The position numbers and the translations under genes were made by a program. DNA of 64,000 nucleotides, from positions 108,522-172,521 of the forward strand of contig DXEM01000027.1 in assembly GCA_019114985.1 (NCBI GenBank), written 5' to 3'. Shown here in pieces: positions 45,972 to 54,800 of this stretch. How positions within the stretch are numbered: position 1 is the stretch's first letter; every line of letters starts with the position of its first letter. The notes beneath the pieces were generated by a model, which saw only the letters and a program-made list of their open reading frames with translations, made no database searches and was not told where the DNA came from. The DNA is from Candidatus Anaerostipes excrementavium. GTDB lineage: Bacteria > Bacillota > Clostridia > Lachnospirales > Lachnospiraceae.

Positions 45972-46116
45972 CCAATACACCTCCCAACAATCTCCAATTT
46001 TCCTAAATTTTCATCTCCTTAATTTACCTTTGACAACATTATATCACGATTGTTTCCCATCGTCATTTTTCTGCAGCAATCCGTTTTTCAAATATCTACA
46101 TTGAAATTAAGAGATT

Positions 46117-46650
46117 TTAAAACCCCTGTTCCTTAAACAATTCAGCAATTTCATCCGCAGTTTCCTTCATTCCCCTCTGAAACCATACCTCAATCCAGCC
46201 ATACAGCGTATAGGCGACAAATGCCGTGGCGTAGGCTTGTACCTTTTCATATTCCGGTCTTGGTCCGCAAATGCCGATCATGACATCTTTTAAAAGATAA
46301 ATAAGACCTCTTTCGTTTAAAAGCTGATAAAAAGAACGGTGCTTTTCAAAATGAGAAATCATAATGCGTACTTGTTCGCTTAATTCTGCGCCGTCTTTCT
46401 TTTGCCATTCATCTGTCCACTCTCGGAAAAGAGTGTCCAAATGGGATTTAAGAATATCTTCCTTATGTTCGTAATTGCGGTAAAAGGAGGCTCTTCCCAC
46501 TCCTGCCGCTGCCGCCAGCTCGCTGATAGAAATATCCTCTATATTTTTTTCGGCTAACAATGAAAGAAAAGCATCCGTCAAATGTTTTTTCACATAGGCG
46601 TTGCGTCCCTCATTGCTCATCGGTGATACATTTTCCTTTATTTGTCTCAT
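46117..46650 (-). CDS. TetR/AcrR family transcriptional regulator
   Basis: 177 residues. N-terminal helix-turn-helix with SISELAAAAGVGRASFYRNYEHKE-type region (about 35-55) and a ligand-binding C-terminal domain. GGAGGAG lies before the ATG at 46648-46650; the 11-codon extension lacks a site. It diverges from a 44-residue membrane peptide and an esterase gene, and a palindromic operator lies between, so it probably represses them. Confidence 0.9.
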   Translation of the reverse strand: MRQIKENVSPMSNEGRNAYVKKHLTDAFLSLLAEKNIEDISISELAAAAGVGRASFYRNYEHKEDILKSHLDTLFREWTDEWQKKDGAELSEQVRIMISHFEKHRSFYQLLNERGLIYLLKDVMIGICGPRPEYEKVQAYATAFVAYTLYGWIEVWFQRGMKETADEIAELFKEQGF

Positions 46651-46682
46651 TTTCTCTCCTCCTATTGACATTTTCAAACGCA

Positions 46683-46717
46683 CTGATACAATTATTTTGC
46701 CGATACAATTGTATCAG
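46683..46717. promoter_or_regulatory. TetR operator region with palindrome and extra half-site
   Basis: The perfect palindrome GATACAATTGTATC (46702-46715) and a second half-site CTGATACAATT (46683-46693); the outer arms CTGATACAATT and AATTGTATCAG also pair over the whole region. It sits between the divergent TetR gene and the 44-residue gene. Confidence 0.85.
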
Positions 46718-46778
46718 CATTATATCGAACAAAAAATAGCATGTCAATATCAACAAATTTTGAGGAGGAAAGCGAAGT

Positions 46779-46913
46779 ATGACACTTGTGCAAAAACGAG
46801 TTATCATTTTGGTAGTTGTGGCAGCCGCGGGAATCATTCTGGGGAGACTGGCAGTCCGGTTTTTTATCAATATGCTGGTCGGCGGTTCGTTATTTGGAGG
46901 TAATTTCCTATGA
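46779..46913 (+). CDS. 44-residue hydrophobic membrane peptide
   Basis: Almost entirely one hydrophobic stretch (VIILVVVAAAGIILG) followed by FFINMLVGGSLFGG; basic N-terminus. AGGAGG lies 9-10 bases before the ATG, a good start signal. The last codons overlap the esterase ATG (ATGA, 46910-46913), giving translational coupling. Too short for most gene finders. Function unknown; a membrane anchor or partner for the esterase is possible. Confidence 0.7.
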   Translation: MTLVQKRVIILVVVAAAGIILGRLAVRFFINMLVGGSLFGGNFL

Positions 46914-47884
46914 GAAGAAAACATCAGAAAGGAAGAAAAACAGGATTGTTTATTTTTTTATGTATTGCAGTATTTATCGTATCCTTTGCGGGGTCAGCCA
47001 TATTTAAAATGGCTTATACATCCCACAAAATGAGAAAATATTCAGTAGATTGGAGCGATGAAATCGGAACAGTTTATAAAGATTTTGCCTACGGAGAAAA
47101 GACTGCGCAAAAATTTGACCTGTATGTACCTGCAGACAACACAAAAGATACCTATGGATTAGTTGTTTATCTTCACGCAGGCGGTTTTACTACTGGCGAT
47201 AAAGCAGATGATAAGGAAATGCTGCAATGGCTATGTTCTAAAGGCTATGTAGCGGCGGGAATTAACTACACTCTGCGTGACGAAAATCATCCCAAAGCCA
47301 ACGTTTACTCACAATCTGAAGAAATTAAGGCAAGCATCCCATTTGTAGTGAAAGAAGCAAAAAAACTTGGCTATCCTGTTGACCGTATGGCGATTTCCGG
47401 CGGCTCGGCAGGCGGCTGTCTTGCACTTTTATATGCCTACCGTGACGCAGACACTTCTCCTGTTCCGGTAAAAATGGTATTCGAAGCAGTCGGCCCTGCC
47501 AGCTTTTATGCCGAAGACTGGGCAGTATACGGGTTAGATCAAGATCCTGAAGCTGCCGCCGGTTTATTTGGTACTATGGCCGGGAAAAAAATCACACCCG
47601 CAATGCTTCAAACAGCGGAATATGAGAAAATCATCAAAGATATTTCCGCCTATATGTGGGTGAATGAAAATACCGTGCCGACTGTATGCGCTTATGGCGC
47701 TTACGATAAGGTATGTCCATTTGACTCCTCAAAACATTTGAAGAAAGCGTTGGAGAAAAACAATGTTACCCACGAGTATATTGTATTCCCTCATTCTGGA
47801 CATGCTTTGCAGAATGATGATAAATGCTATATTCAATATATGGACAAAGTCGTGGAATACCTTGATACTTATATGGCAAATTAA
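46910..47884 (+). CDS. Alpha/beta hydrolase, membrane-anchored esterase
   Basis: 324 residues: N-terminal basic/hydrophobic anchor (about 11-35), then a hydrolase domain. Oxyanion HAGGF motif near 89-93, nucleophile Ser166 in ISGGSAGGC, catalytic Asp in YGAYDKVCP and His in FPHSGHALQ. HSL/BD-FAE-type esterases act on acyl or carbohydrate esters. Being outside the membrane is expected from the anchor. Induced via the adjacent TetR regulator (inference). Confidence 0.88.
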   Translation: MRRKHQKGRKTGLFIFLCIAVFIVSFAGSAIFKMAYTSHKMRKYSVDWSDEIGTVYKDFAYGEKTAQKFDLYVPADNTKDTYGLVVYLHAGGFTTGDKADDKEMLQWLCSKGYVAAGINYTLRDENHPKANVYSQSEEIKASIPFVVKEAKKLGYPVDRMAISGGSAGGCLALLYAYRDADTSPVPVKMVFEAVGPASFYAEDWAVYGLDQDPEAAAGLFGTMAGKKITPAMLQTAEYEKIIKDISAYMWVNENTVPTVCAYGAYDKVCPFDSSKHLKKALEKNNVTHEYIVFPHSGHALQNDDKCYIQYMDKVVEYLDTYMAN

Positions 47885-47925
47885 TAATGCATCACTATAA
47901 ATTGAGTATCTGGCTGCTCTATTGC

Positions 47926-47968
47926 AAAGAACGCGGGAAACTATACATATAGTTCTCCCGCGTTCTTT
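47926..47968 (+). terminator. Terminator of the esterase operon
   Basis: AAAGAACGCGGGA pairs with TCCCGCGTTCTTT (13 bp), loop of 17 bases, AT-rich flanks; works on both strands. Confidence 0.9.
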
Positions 47969-47993
47969 CTAAAACATAATCAATTGACTTTGA

Positions 47994-48170
47994 TCAGCCC
48001 TTTAATTCACTGATCAGATCTTCGATCTCATCCAAACAGGCCCCGCAGATGGAGCCTGCCCCTGTTGCTTCTTTTATTGCGTCTGCCGTCACAGCGCCGC
48101 CTTCATAGGCATCCATGATCTGACCTGCCGTCACGTCCAAACATGGACATATTACCTGATCTCTATCCAT
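47994..48170 (-). CDS. BFD-like [2Fe-2S] protein
   Basis: 58-residue ferredoxin-like domain: ICPCLDVT near the start and ICGACLDEI near the end provide CxC and CxxC ligands, as in bacterioferritin-associated ferredoxin domains. In Clostridia such single domains are widespread and of uncertain role, possibly electron transfer or cluster storage. AAGGAGG lies 7 bases before the ATG at 48168-48170. Confidence 0.85.
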   Translation of the reverse strand: MDRDQVICPCLDVTAGQIMDAYEGGAVTADAIKEATGAGSICGACLDEIEDLISELKG

Positions 48171-48239
48171 CACCATACCTCCTTCTATCATAGGGCTTTC
48201 CGCCTTCTACAAAGATAGTATGGTCCGAAGATTTTCTGT

Positions 48240-49379
48240 TTATACCTTTCTTGTCATCTTTTCCAGACCTTTTCGCTTAATCTGGAAATTCACAACTTCC
48301 GTCAACAGCTGATACACAACTGAACAGAACGGAATACTGAACAACATGCCCACGACACCTGCCACATTGCCGCCAATCGTTACAGCGACCAGTACCCAGA
48401 TGCCCGGAAGTCCCACAGAATTGCCAACAACATGAGGATAAATCACATTTCCTTCAAATTGCTGTACCACCAGGAACATCACAACAAATATAACCGCCTG
48501 TTTCCAATCTACCATCAGAATCAAAATAATTCCAATTCCACAGCCGATAAAGCCGCCTACGATCGGAATCAGGGACGTGACTCCGATAAAAACCGCAATC
48601 AAGACAGCATAAGGAAGATCCAGGATTTTCATACAGGCAAAAATCAAAGTTCCTAAAATAAATGCTTCCGTGCACTGTCCGGAAAGAAAATTAGAGAAAG
48701 CCTGATTGGACAATCTTCCGACTCTGACTACATATTTTACTACTTTCAATGGAAGAAAAGCCAATAACAGCTTCTTTACCTGATAAGCCAGCGTTTCCTT
48801 TTTCAGGAGCGCATTCAAAGCAAATACAAATCCTAATCCAAAGCTAACAATCACTGATACAATATTGCTGATGACACTGAACGTTGAATTCAAAAGATTC
48901 GTAGCCCAGGTTTGAAAATATCCCATGACTTCTCCGCCAATCTTATTCCAATCTACATCCAAATTCATTATGTACCTTTGTGCTGCAGGATTGTCACTGG
49001 CAATTCCCTCCAAAAACTCCTGTATCGCTCTTAGAAAATCCGGAATATTCATTGAGAGTTTAAACAGTGTTGCTGCCAGTTCCGGGATAATCAAGCCGCA
49101 CACCAGCAAAATAACACCGATAATACAAACAATCGCGGCGATCAGACTTAGAACTCTTCGGCCTTTCCTCACCTTGTGCAAAACCCGATTTTCAAAAAAA
49201 CGCATCGGCACATTGATAATAAAAGCCAGACAGCTTCCTAAAATAAAAGGAAACGCCGCGGACGCTGCATAACTGATTCCATTTAACACAAAGGATATGT
49301 GATTCAATATAAAATAAAGGCCAATACCAAACGAAATCAGGATAAATGGCGTTTTATCATTTTCTTTAAAATACTTCAT
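48240..49379 (-). CDS. AI-2E family transporter
   Basis: 379-residue permease with about eight membrane segments; family text GSCLAFIINVPMRFFE near the start, GQCTEAFILGTLIF, GVTSLIPIVGGFIG and FEGNVIYPHVVG. The family name comes from a putative AI-2 exporter, but most members move other substrates (Na/H-like or unknown). GGAG lies 6 bases before the ATG at 49377-49379. The longest frame begins inside the terminator of the neighbouring RNA, so it is not the start. Confidence 0.88.
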   Translation of the reverse strand: MKYFKENDKTPFILISFGIGLYFILNHISFVLNGISYAASAAFPFILGSCLAFIINVPMRFFENRVLHKVRKGRRVLSLIAAIVCIIGVILLVCGLIIPELAATLFKLSMNIPDFLRAIQEFLEGIASDNPAAQRYIMNLDVDWNKIGGEVMGYFQTWATNLLNSTFSVISNIVSVIVSFGLGFVFALNALLKKETLAYQVKKLLLAFLPLKVVKYVVRVGRLSNQAFSNFLSGQCTEAFILGTLIFACMKILDLPYAVLIAVFIGVTSLIPIVGGFIGCGIGIILILMVDWKQAVIFVVMFLVVQQFEGNVIYPHVVGNSVGLPGIWVLVAVTIGGNVAGVVGMLFSIPFCSVVYQLLTEVVNFQIKRKGLEKMTRKV

Positions 49380-49394
49380 TTCCTGCTCCTTCTT

Positions 49395-49430
49395 AAAATA
49401 AAAATTAAAAGGAGACTTCACAGAGCCTCC
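49395..49430 (-). terminator. Terminator of the 6S-like RNA
   Basis: Minus strand GGAGGCT...AGTCTCC hairpin followed by TTTTAATTTTTATTTT. It ends the RNA upstream and precedes the AI-2E gene. Confidence 0.75.
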
Positions 49431-49632
49431 TTCTTCATCTTTTGTAATGCCCGGAATGCCGGTCTCGCAGTTTTGACGCCTAGCGAAGCTAGGTGGGTTC
49501 CCTCAACGAACCTTTTGCCGTCCCTTCATGAGGGCTTGACATCCAATTCATTATCCGGGATCCCATGATAAATAAATGTAGGTTCAAAATAGCAAGTTAT
49601 CGCACACCCCAGGCCGTTCGTATCTATCTCTT
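49431..49632 (-). ncRNA. ssrS: Probable 6S RNA (ssrS)
   Basis: A gene-free transcription unit with its own promoter and terminator. The RNA ends pair (GCCTGG with CCGGGC), and the inner part holds hairpins CCTAGC-TTC-GCTAGG, GGTTC...GGAACC and CCCT...AGGG around an open core. The text TTTTGAACCTACATTT and GGCGTCAAAACTGC agrees with what I remember of Lachnospiraceae 6S RNAs. 6S RNA mimics an open promoter and binds the housekeeping RNA polymerase. A covariance-model search would decide; other ncRNA classes are not excluded. Confidence 0.65.
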
Positions 49633-49638
49633 AATCAT

Positions 49639-49667
49639 ATTATAGAATAAGTATGCCGATATTTCAA
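49639..49667 (-). promoter_or_regulatory. Promoter of the 6S-like RNA
   Basis: Minus strand TTGAAA, 17 bases, TATAAT. No ribosome site or start codon follows, in line with a non-coding transcript. Confidence 0.88.
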
Positions 49668-49686
49668 GTCATCGATACATGAAATT

Positions 49687-50277
49687 CTATCCAATGTGAA
49701 TGCAGCCGCTCTCTTCTTTCGGCGAGATCTTGTCATACCCGCTGATGTCTTCCTTCAGATCTCTTTTCAGGTAATCAAAGGTTGCGTCTTCTCCCTTTTG
49801 GGCATACATGGCAAGCAGCGTGGTAAGATAATCTTTCGATGCCTCATTCATCAAAGTTGCCCCAATTCCGTGCTGAAAATATTCCAATGGACTTTCTTTT
49901 GTAAACTTATCTCCATTATAGATTTTACCGGCACTGACGCGGTCTACAAACATCTCGGCCATATAGCGCTTAGGAATCTTCATTCCTACCAAACCCTTCT
50001 TCTTAGGATCCAGACTGTAATCGATCCAGTATTCAAAATGATGTTTGTTCCTTCCTTTATGATGAAGCCATGCCGTAGAGTATCCTTTATCGCGGCGCTC
50101 TGCATTGTTCGGACTTGCGGTTCCCTGATAGTATCGAATGCCTGTCAAAAACTCTGTCGGAGAATATTTGGACATATCATGCATGATGCCTTGATAGTAA
50201 AGCCCTAAACGAAAGCATCCTTTTGCAACTAATATCTTATGTCGTGTAATTGTTTTCAAATGTCCAAAAAAATTCAT
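49687..50277 (-). CDS. DUF5662 family protein
   Basis: 196 residues. MNFFGHLKTITRHKILVAKGCF opening, then MHDMSKYSPTEFLTG, an HD-like arrangement, and HHKGRNKHHFEYWIDY. Often labelled catalase in databases without basis. Function unknown; the His-rich core could bind metal. Start set at the ATG with GAGGAG 8 bases upstream; the GTG three codons earlier touches that site. Confidence 0.8.
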   Translation of the reverse strand: MNFFGHLKTITRHKILVAKGCFRLGLYYQGIMHDMSKYSPTEFLTGIRYYQGTASPNNAERRDKGYSTAWLHHKGRNKHHFEYWIDYSLDPKKKGLVGMKIPKRYMAEMFVDRVSAGKIYNGDKFTKESPLEYFQHGIGATLMNEASKDYLTTLLAMYAQKGEDATFDYLKRDLKEDISGYDKISPKEESGCIHIG

Positions 50278-50354
50278 CTGCAGCACTCCTCAATTTTCCC
50301 TTATTATCTAATATATCAAAAAGTCCTGTCCATGAAAAGCCCATTTTTTTGAAT

Positions 50355-51839
50355 TTACAGGTTGCTGTATCCCATTAATTTCTTATCTACTTCTCTGGCT
50401 GCGTCTCTTCCTTCTCGGATTGCCCATACCACCAGGGACTGACCGCGGTGCATATCGCCTGCTGTAAAGACATTTTTTACATTTGTCTCAAAAGAATCCG
50501 GATTCGTCGCTACATTGGTCCTTTCATTTACTTTTACACCAAAAGCGTCTGTTACATAAGACTCGCTTCCTAAGAACCCTGCCGCAATTAATACAAGGTC
50601 TGCCGGAACTTCTTTTTCGGATCCTGCGACCGGCACCATTGCCATACGTCCTGTCTTTTCATCTTTTTTGCTTTCCAAAGAGACAAGAACCGCTTTGCAG
50701 ACTTCTCCTTTTTTATTCATCTTAAATTCTTTGACAGTTGTTGTGTAAAGCCTCGGATCATGGCCAAACACTGCAATCGCTTCTTCCTGCCCGTAATCTG
50801 TCTTGCAGATTCTCGGCCACTCCGGCCATGGATTATTTTCTGCTCGCTCATCCGGAAGTTTTGGCATCATTTCCAGCTGAATCACACTCTTGCATCCATG
50901 ACGAATTGAAGTTCCAACACAGTCGTTTCCTGTATCTCCTCCGCCGATGACGATGACATTCTTTCCTTTTGCGGAAATATATTTTCTGTCTTTTAAGTCA
51001 GAATCCAGCAGGCTCTTTGTAGTCGCTTTTAAGAAATCCACAGCAAAATAAATGCCTTTTGCTTCACGTCCCGGTACATTGATATCTCTTGGATGAGAAG
51101 ATCCGCAGGCCAATACCACTGCGTCATATTCTTTTTTCAGCTGTTCTGCTTTGATATCTTTTCCCACATCCGTATTGGCAGCGAAATGAATTCCTTCTTC
51201 TTCCATGATCTTTAACTTCCGCTCTACGACATGTTTTTCCAATTTCATATTTGGAATTCCATACATCAAAAGTCCTCCAAATCGATCGGAACGTTCATAA
51301 ACTGTTACTTCATGTCCTCTTTTGTTCAAAGAATTGGCAGCGGAAAGACCTGCAGGCCCTGAACCAATGACCGCCACTTTTTTTCCGGTACGGAATTTCG
51401 GAGGAGCGGCCTTTGCCAATCCGTTCTCATATCCATACTCACTGATGCTCAGCTCATTTTGTTTGGAGCAGACTGGATTGCCATCCAGTCCGCAGGTACA
51501 TGCATTTTCACAAAGAGCCGGACAAACTCGTCCTGTAAATTCAGGAAATGGATTGGTTTTCTTAAGTCTTAAGTAGGCCTGCTCCCAATTTCCTGTATAA
51601 ATCAAGTCGTTCCATTCCGGAACCAAATTGTTCAGCGGACATCCGGACGCCATTCCGTTTAAGATCTGTCCGGACTGACAGAACGGAACCCCGCAGTCCA
51701 TACATCTGGCGCCCTGTTTTTGCTGTTCTTCTTTGGAAAGAGGAACATGAAACTCGTTGAAATGCTTGATTCTTTCTTTTGGAGATTCTGCTTTGGCATC
51801 CTCTCTCTGATAATCTAAAAATCCGGTTGGTTTTCCCAT
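50355..51839 (-). CDS. gltD: Glutamate synthase, small subunit
   Basis: Beta subunit of NADPH-glutamate synthase; passes electrons from NADPH through FAD and Fe-S clusters to GltB. 494 residues. N-terminal cysteines for two 4Fe-4S clusters (GARCMDCGVPFC near 43, ALCENACTCG near 107), FAD loop AVIGSGPAGLSA near 150 and NADPH loop VIGGGDTGNDC near 291. Lies 15 bases after gltB in one operon. Confidence 0.97.
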   Translation of the reverse strand: MGKPTGFLDYQREDAKAESPKERIKHFNEFHVPLSKEEQQKQGARCMDCGVPFCQSGQILNGMASGCPLNNLVPEWNDLIYTGNWEQAYLRLKKTNPFPEFTGRVCPALCENACTCGLDGNPVCSKQNELSISEYGYENGLAKAAPPKFRTGKKVAVIGSGPAGLSAANSLNKRGHEVTVYERSDRFGGLLMYGIPNMKLEKHVVERKLKIMEEEGIHFAANTDVGKDIKAEQLKKEYDAVVLACGSSHPRDINVPGREAKGIYFAVDFLKATTKSLLDSDLKDRKYISAKGKNVIVIGGGDTGNDCVGTSIRHGCKSVIQLEMMPKLPDERAENNPWPEWPRICKTDYGQEEAIAVFGHDPRLYTTTVKEFKMNKKGEVCKAVLVSLESKKDEKTGRMAMVPVAGSEKEVPADLVLIAAGFLGSESYVTDAFGVKVNERTNVATNPDSFETNVKNVFTAGDMHRGQSLVVWAIREGRDAAREVDKKLMGYSNL

Positions 51840-51854
51840 AATTTCCTCCTTCTT

Positions 51855-54800
51855 TTACTCATTGGCATTCATATAGAATGCTTCAATCTGTGCCTGTTCA
51901 CTGCTTAATCCTCGTTCTTCCATCTGAACGATCAGATTCTGCATTTTCTTATAGTCATTTGGCATGATCTTTTTGAATTTCGGCAGATAATCTCCAAAAT
52001 TACGAAGGATTTCTTTTCCTTTTTCAGAGTTTGTATATGCTACATGCTCTTTTAACATATCCTTTACTTCCATAACATCATATTTGGATGTTACAGGCTC
52101 GATCGCTACCATTTCTTTGTTCAGATTCATATAAAGTTTGCTGTCTTCATCCAGAACATACGCGATTCCACCGCTCATTCCGGCTGCAAAGTTCTTTCCG
52201 GTAGCTCCAAGCACCAGAACACGGCCTCCTGTCATATATTCACATCCGTGATCTCCGACACCTTCTACTACCGCAACGGCACCTGAATTTCGTACACAGA
52301 ATCGTTCTCCGGCGACTCCGTTGATAAAGGCTTTTCCGCTGGTCGCTCCATACAGCGCCACATTTCCGATGATGATATTATCTTCTGCCTTAAATTTCAC
52401 ACCTTTTGGAGGACATACGACCAGTTTTCCGCCGGAAAGTCCTTTTCCGAAATAGTCGTTGCTGTCTCCCACCAGCTGAAGCGTTAATCCTTTCGGAATA
52501 AAGGCTCCGAAACTCTGGCCGCCGGCTCCATTACATTTTATCGTGTAAGTATCGTCCTCTAATGTCTTTTCTCCCCAACGTTTCGTAATCTCCGCTCCAA
52601 ACATCGTTCCGAAAGTTCGATCAATGTTTGTAACATCGACTTCGAGCATTTTCTTTTGTTTCTTTTCCAAGGCTGGCTTTAACTGCTTGATTAAGACCTT
52701 AGCATCCGCAGTATCTTTTAATTTAAAGTCAAATACGTTTTTATGGCTGTATTCGATCTTTACAGCTTTCGCATAATCTGCGGAAAGAACCTTAGACAGA
52801 TCTACATGTTTTTCTTCCGCTGTATGATTCGGTTTTAAAAGATCCGTACGTCCGACAAGTTCATCTACTGTAGCCACGCCGAGTTTTGCCATATATTCTC
52901 TTAATTCTTCTGCAATGAACCGCATGAAATTCACCACATATTCCGGTTTTCCGCGGAAACGTTTCCGAAGTTCCGGATTCTGGGTTGCAACACCGACCGG
53001 GCAGGTATCCAGATTGCAGACACGCATCATAACGCATCCAAGGGTTACCAACGGCGCTGTCGCAAATCCAAACTCTTCTGCTCCAAGCATTGCCGCAATT
53101 GCTACATCTCTTCCGCTCATCAGTTTTCCATCTGTCTCTAAGATGACTTTGTTACGAAGGTCATTCATAATCAAATTCTGATGTGTTTCAGCCAATCCAA
53201 GTTCCCACGGAAGCCCCGCATTATAAATGGAGTTTCTTGGCGCTGCACCTGTTCCACCGTCATATCCGGAAATTAAGATAACCTGAGCTCCTGCTTTGGC
53301 AACACCGCAGGCAACGGTTCCGACACCTGCCTCTGAAACAAGTTTTACAGAAATACGAGCATCTGTATTCGCGTTTTTGCAGTCATAGATCAGCTGCGCC
53401 AAATCCTCAATGGAATAAATATCATGATGAGGCGGTGGTGAAATCAGTCCTACACCTGCTGTAGAATGACGGGTCTTTGCAATCCAAGGATAGACTTTCT
53501 TGCCAGGAAGATGTCCGCCTTCTCCCGGTTTTGCTCCCTGCGCCATCTTAATCTGAATCTCTTTGGCGCTTACCAGATATTCACTGGTAACTCCAAATCT
53601 GCCGGATGCCACCTGCTTGATCGCAGAGCATCGATTCAATCCATCTCTTCCTATTACAAGTCGTTCCGGACGTTCCCCGCCTTCTCCGCTGTTGGATTTT
53701 CCACCCAGCATATTCATGGCAATTGCCAGCGTCTCATGAGCTTCTCCTGAAATAGATCCATAGGACATGGCCCCGGTCTTAAATCGTTTGACGATGGAAT
53801 CTACACTTTCAACCTTATCCAAAGGAATTCCCTTTTTCGGGTAATTAAATTCCATCAAACCTCTAAGATTTCCCGGCTCCAGTTCCTGATCGATCATATG
53901 AGTATATTCTTTAAACATCTGATAATCTCCGGTCCTTGTCGCTGTCTGCAGCGTATGGATCGTTCTTGGATTATAAAGATGCTGCTCTTTTCCGCTTCTG
54001 TATTTGTGGCTTCCTTCACTTTCCAGCGTCAGATCATTTTCCAATCCCAAAGGATCAAAGGCTGCTGCATGTCTTGCGTCCACATCTTTTTCCAAATCTT
54101 TTAAGGAAATTCCTTCGACCCTGCTTACGGTATTGGTAAAATATTTATTTACCACATCGGAGTTGATACCGATGGCCTCAAAGATCTGAGATCCCTGATA
54201 AGACTGCAGCGTTGAAATACCCATCTTGGAAGCAATTTTCACGATTCCGTGAAGTACTGCATTGGTATAATCTTCCACTGCCGCATAGTAATCTTTATGG
54301 AGCATTCCTTCGTCAATCAGCTTCTGGATGCCCTGAAGCGCAAGATATGGATTTACCGCGCAGGCTCCATATCCAAGAAGCGTTGCAAAATGATGGACTT
54401 CTCTCGGCTCTCCGCTTTCCAGGATCAACGCCACAGAAGTGCGTTTCTTTGTCTTAATCAAATGCTGATGCATTGCAGATACCGCTAACAAAGATGGAAT
54501 TGCCACATGGTTTTCATCAACTCCCCGGTCGGAGAGGATAATGATATTCGCTCCGTCACGGTACGCACGGTCTGCCTCTACGAATAAACGATCCAATGCT
54601 TTTTCCATGGAGGTATTCTTATAGTAGATAATCGGCAGTTCTACGACTTTGAATCCTTCCTTCTTCATACTCTTGATCTTCATCAGATCCGTATCCGTCA
54701 GGATTGGATTTTTCACTTTCAGAACGCGGCAGTTTTCCGGTTTCTCATCTAAAATATTTCCTTCTTTTCCGACATAGATCGTTGTTGATGTAATCAATTC

